Assembly (NCBI GenBank): GCA_030642525.1 | Contig: DAOWNO010000012.1 | Coordinates: forward strand, 1 to 16,564 | Source: Candidatus Aegiribacteria sp. | GTDB lineage: Bacteria > Fermentibacterota > Fermentibacteria > Fermentibacterales > JCC-6 | Length of the DNA: 16,564 bases | Direction: 5' to 3' | In this document: in pieces, positions 13,785-16,564 of the stretch | How the letters are laid out: each line of letters begins with the position of its first letter | Numbering within the stretch: position 1 is the stretch's first letter | Notes under the pieces: generated by a model | The model's input: only the letters and a program-made list of their open reading frames with translations | Database searches by the model: none | What the model was told of the DNA's origin: nothing | Position numbers and translations under genes: made by a program

Positions 13785-14473
13785 TATCTTCTCCTGCCGG
13801 CAAGGAGCAGCCAGACCATCTGTCCCAGAGAAGCAAGCGCAGCGGCAACGTAAGTCATAGCTGCGGCGCCAAGGACTTTTCTGACGCCCTGCATCTCACC
13901 CGCAGTCAGACTGCCGCTTCTCTCAAGGTAAACGACTGCTCTTCTGCTTGCATCGAACTCGACGGGAAGAGTAACCAGTTGAAACAGCAGCGCTGCACCG
14001 TATAGAGCAGCGCCAATGTAATAAAGCGCGGTAATATGAAAGAAAAGACCGCCGATTATCAGTGGAAACAGCATCTGGGATCCGAGATTGGCGACCGGAA
14101 CCAGCTTCTGTCGAATCTGGAACGGACTGTAGCCCATCGCGTCCTGGACAGCGTGACCGGCTTCATGCGCTGCAACTCCAACAGAAGCAATCGATGTCCC
14201 CTCGTAAACTTTCTGAGAGAGCCTGAGAGTACCGCTGCGGGAATCGTAGTGATCCGTAAGATGCCCTGAAATTTCTTCAATACCGATATTGGCCAGGCCA
14301 TAGTTATCAAGTATCTGTCTCGCGACGATAGCCCCGGAGAGTCCTCTGTCAGTGGTAACCTGACTGAACTTTTTATATGTGCCGTTTACCTTTGATCTGG
14401 CTATCATGCCTATGATCATAGCGGCAATGATTATCAGAAATCCTGCATTCATATCGACGAATCCTAGATACAT
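13784..14473 (-). CDS. YugP-like membrane zinc metallopeptidase
   Basis: This belongs to the neutral zinc metallopeptidase family of B. subtilis YugP (PF04298), whose physiological role is unsettled. The 229 residues match the family length. There is an N-terminal membrane helix (about 10–25), RGLSGAIVARQIL at 43–55, an LTDHYD segment at 72–77, the metal motif HEAGH at 103–107, and two or three hydrophobic helices in the C-terminal half (about 130–170 and 205–225). The ATG at 14473 is used; a second in-frame ATG seven codons on is also possible. It is coupled to the M50 protease downstream, so two membrane metalloproteases are made from one transcript, which suggests joint envelope protein turnover. 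Confidence 0.88.
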   Translation of the reverse strand: MYLGFVDMNAGFLIIIAAMIIGMIARSKVNGTYKKFSQVTTDRGLSGAIVARQILDNYGLANIGIEEISGHLTDHYDSRSGTLRLSQKVYEGTSIASVGVAAHEAGHAVQDAMGYSPFQIRQKLVPVANLGSQMLFPLIIGGLFFHITALYYIGAALYGAALLFQLVTLPVEFDASRRAVVYLERSGSLTAGEMQGVRKVLGAAAMTYVAAALASLGQMVWLLLAGRRR

Positions 14474-14620
14474 TTCCCGTCCCCTGTTCCATTTGTGCGT
14501 GGATGCTCACCCGGAGTGTGCATGTCCCCGGATGCCGGATGTTCGAATGAATATAAGCATGATTCCCCATATGCGGGAATGCAGCAGAGCCTGCATGTTA
14601 CCTTGCGATGTTGAAAATGT

Positions 14621-15367
14621 TTAGATGTCAGGCCCGGCCCCATTTGCTCGCAGAGCTGTTCTCTCACTCAGAAGCATCTCAAGGTGTTTCTGAATTTTAC
14701 CTCTGGTGATTTTATTCTCGAAATCAGCGGGATGAATCGCGAACCTTACAGTCCGCATTCCGCCAAGGACTACTCTGGATGACGTTACCCAGAGATCAGC
14801 CGTCCATCTTTTCAGACTGCCTCCTCCCGCATAATTCACAACCGGTACTCTAAGATACGTATGACCGGTCATGGGGTTCCATGTTCTCCATCTGCTTTCA
14901 GCATATGTGAATCCGGTTTCCGAAAGAGCCTTAAGTGTTCCCGTACTGTATAACCATGCCGGCGCGACGAAACCCGTAATATCAATTTTCAGAATTCGCT
15001 CAAGCTCATTTTTTCCTTTTTTGAGCAATTCAGCAGCAGCCCGGCAGTCCAGTCCCAGGAATTCACCCTCTCCTCTCGTAAAGAACGCCGATCTGACTCG
15101 ATCAACCGCTCCATGACTGCCGATACTGTCATAGTGATGGTATCCATGGAGAATCATCTCTGTTCCTTCTGCAGACAGGTCTCTGAGCCATTCGCAGAAT
15201 TCCGGGTAATCTTCAAGCGACCAATTCCCCCAAAAGTCGGGAACTACCAGCATACTGTACCGTGCCGCTCCCAGTTCAACCAGTACATCGTGAATCCGCA
15301 TGATGGTTTTTTCATACCTGGGAGACACATCGTGCAGTGTGATATGAACCCATTTCTTTTCAGTCAT
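14621..15367 (-). CDS. DUF2334 polysaccharide-deacetylase-like protein
   Basis: The 248 residues match the DUF2334 group of the NodB/polysaccharide deacetylase superfamily. Key elements are HITLHDVSP at 8–16, where His12/Asp13 resemble the catalytic and metal-binding Asp region, HGYHHYDS at 74–81 (two likely metal-binding His), and FVAPAWLYS in the middle (the RxPxxY-like motif). A His-Pro pair near the end (AIHPAD) could act as the later catalytic His. No signal peptide is seen, so it is probably cytoplasmic. The start at 15367 was chosen over 15382 because GGGAGGA lies 5 nt before it. It overlaps the TAA of the GT4 gene by one base (TAATG), so it probably removes an acetyl group from the sugar product of that transferase. 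Substrate unknown. Confidence 0.83.
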   Translation of the reverse strand: MTEKKWVHITLHDVSPRYEKTIMRIHDVLVELGAARYSMLVVPDFWGNWSLEDYPEFCEWLRDLSAEGTEMILHGYHHYDSIGSHGAVDRVRSAFFTRGEGEFLGLDCRAAAELLKKGKNELERILKIDITGFVAPAWLYSTGTLKALSETGFTYAESRWRTWNPMTGHTYLRVPVVNYAGGGSLKRWTADLWVTSSRVVLGGMRTVRFAIHPADFENKITRGKIQKHLEMLLSERTALRANGAGPDI

Positions 15368-16564
15368 TATTCCTCCCACCATTTGTCAGGAGGGATCAGG
15401 CTGTCCGGATTTCCATCCCGGAAAGCACTGATGATTCTCTCGTAGAAAACCTCAATCCTTCGGAATACGGAATTCCAGTCATGTCCTGCGAGAGCAAATC
15501 GTCTCAGGTAATCCTTTGCCTCTGAATCGGACATTTCCGCAGCGTACACGATAGCATTTGCGAGGCTTTCCGGACTGTCTGACCGGTAAGGAGGAACAAA
15601 TCCCAGAGACGCCGCCATATCACCTGATGCGCCTGAATCAGGGAGAACCGGTGTTGTGCCGCATGCAATTGCCTCAAGAGCTGCCAGACCGAACGTTTCT
15701 GACTGACCGAGTGACAGGTATACGTCCGCTGAAGCCATTGCTTCAGCTACGGCGTCACGACCGGGAAGGTACGGCAGGCGGCGTACCTCGGGATACTGCT
15801 TGATGAATTCCTTCAGCCTGCCTTCAGCAGGACCATGTCCTCCAATGACAAGTTTTATTGAAGCCGTGTTTCTGAACAGCGGATATGCCGCAATAAGCAG
15901 ATCAAGACCTTTTTCCCTGTGCAGTCTTGCAAGGTAAAGCACAAGTTTACTTCCACTGTCAACCCCCAGAGTCCGCCGGAAATCATCAGAGCGTCTGGAG
16001 GGAGAGAACTGATCTGTGCTGACACCGAGAGGAGTAAGAAATAATCGCTTCACTCCTGAATCATAAAGCTTCTGGAGTATACATCTGCTGGCGGCAAAAA
16101 CAGCTGTCATACCGCCGTATGTTCTCCTGACATGACTCCGGGCCAGCCTGGTAAGCGGTTCAGCAAGTCCGGGAAACAATTTGCCGATAAAAGGCTTAAC
16201 GTAACTGTCAGGATAATCCGAGTGATAAAAACCTACGGTAGGAACAGAAGAGTTACCAAGTGCTTTCCTGGTGTGAATCGGAAGCAGATAGGGACTTCCG
16301 ACCTCAACCAGATCAGGTTTGAAATCCCCAAAAGCAGAGGCCAGTCCTCCGCTGTCAACTATCAGGCGGTATCCTGAATTCAATAGAGGGAGGGATTCTA
16401 CTCTGTATACATGAGTATTTCCGTCTACAGTACAATCAGTATTTCTGCCGGGAATCACAAGAGCAATTGAGTGTTCGGGGCGGCTGGCGAAATACTCCAG
16501 CTTCCTGTCGTGGTAAATTCTTATACCGCCGCCGGTCTCTGAATATAAACTGTTTGCATCGCAG
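15367..16564 (-). CDS. Glycosyltransferase family 4, 5' end outside window
   Basis: The frame is open from its TAA at 15367 to the right edge of the window, giving 398 visible residues. Upstream of an internal GTG at 16458 the frame reads NSLYSETGGGIRIYHDRKLEYF, the typical GT4 N-terminal glycine-rich loop, so that GTG is not the start and only a few residues are missing. The C-terminal Rossmann domain has LYLARLHREKGLDLLI, KLVIGGHGP, and the E(x7)E nucleotide-sugar motif in GQSETFGLAALEAIACG. Such retaining enzymes transfer a sugar from a nucleotide donor to a lipid or sugar acceptor; the GlcNAc/inositol (MshA-like) and mannosyl types both resemble it. Coupled to the DUF2334 deacetylase, this looks like a transfer-then-deacetylate module. 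Confidence 0.87.
   Translation of the reverse strand, partial: CDANSLYSETGGGIRIYHDRKLEYFASRPEHSIALVIPGRNTDCTVDGNTHVYRVESLPLLNSGYRLIVDSGGLASAFGDFKPDLVEVGSPYLLPIHTRKALGNSSVPTVGFYHSDYPDSYVKPFIGKLFPGLAEPLTRLARSHVRRTYGGMTAVFAASRCILQKLYDSGVKRLFLTPLGVSTDQFSPSRRSDDFRRTLGVDSGSKLVLYLARLHREKGLDLLIAAYPLFRNTASIKLVIGGHGPAEGRLKEFIKQYPEVRRLPYLPGRDAVAEAMASADVYLSLGQSETFGLAALEAIACGTTPVLPDSGASGDMAASLGFVPPYRSDSPESLANAIVYAAEMSDSEAKDYLRRFALAGHDWNSVFRRIEVFYERIISAFRDGNPDSLIPPDKWWEE

Noticed and set aside
14562..14580. Terminator between the DUF2334 gene and yugP
   Set aside because: ATTCCC and GGGAAT can pair around 7 nt, but the stem is only 6 bp and no T-run follows on the minus strand.

Overview
The window looks like a bacterial chromosome segment from the Fibrobacteres–Chlorobi–Bacteroidetes (FCB) superphylum or a neighbouring uncultured phylum of fermentative bacteria. 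This placement is an inference from gene content. The supporting genes are an FCB-style L-lysine 6-transaminase, an archaeal-type (probably non-discriminating) AspRS, a two-subunit-type methylmalonyl-CoA mutase, separate Ptb and Buk enzymes, several lipoproteins and a RAYT element. Base composition looks balanced, with an AT-richer patch at the RAYT element. No rRNA, tRNA or CRISPR was seen.

Layout. (1) Positions 1–2718, minus strand: a tightly packed operon read as phosphate acyltransferase (ptb-like), ribose-5-phosphate isomerase B, UDP-GlcNAc 2-epimerase (wecB) and a lipoprotein cut by the window edge. (2) Positions 2719–2937: a divergent control region with a good promoter for the minus operon, a weaker one for the plus operon and a perfect 12-bp palindrome. 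(3) Positions 2938–5124, plus: L-lysine 6-transaminase followed by a rhamnulose-1-phosphate-aldolase-like class II aldolase, then a hairpin. (4) Positions 5125–5911: a promoter, a long leader, and a small lipoprotein gene whose frame runs without a break except for one in-frame TGA at codon 47. (5) Positions 5922–7722, minus: AspRS and a small helical protein of unknown function. (6) Positions 7793–12206, plus: butyrate kinase, methylmalonyl-CoA mutase large subunit and a SurA/PpiC-like lipoprotein. (7) Positions 12207–13157: a REP-associated tyrosine transposase (RAYT) bounded by a perfect 18-bp inverted repeat that fills the whole space between two convergent stop codons. (8) Positions 13158–14473, minus: an M50 site-2-type protease and a YugP-type membrane zinc peptidase. 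(9) Positions 14621–16564, minus: a DUF2334 polysaccharide-deacetylase-like protein downstream of a GT4 glycosyltransferase whose 5' end is outside the window.

How the genes fit together. Ptb (acyl-CoA to acyl-phosphate) and Buk (acyl-phosphate to carboxylate plus ATP) are the two halves of one substrate-level phosphorylation route but lie about 5 kb apart on opposite strands. Buk is instead coupled to methylmalonyl-CoA mutase, which points to energy metabolism through short acyl-CoAs such as propionyl- or butyryl-CoA. The lysine transaminase makes an aldehyde and its partner resembles an enzyme that joins aldehydes to dihydroxyacetone phosphate; this pair is the least conventional metabolic grouping here. 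WecB, GT4 and DUF2334 point to surface-polysaccharide work. The SurA-like lipoprotein and two membrane proteases point to envelope protein quality control.

Most worth checking: the in-frame TGA lipoprotein, the precise fit of the RAYT element between two stop codons, the transaminase–aldolase pair, and the AspRS specificity residues.
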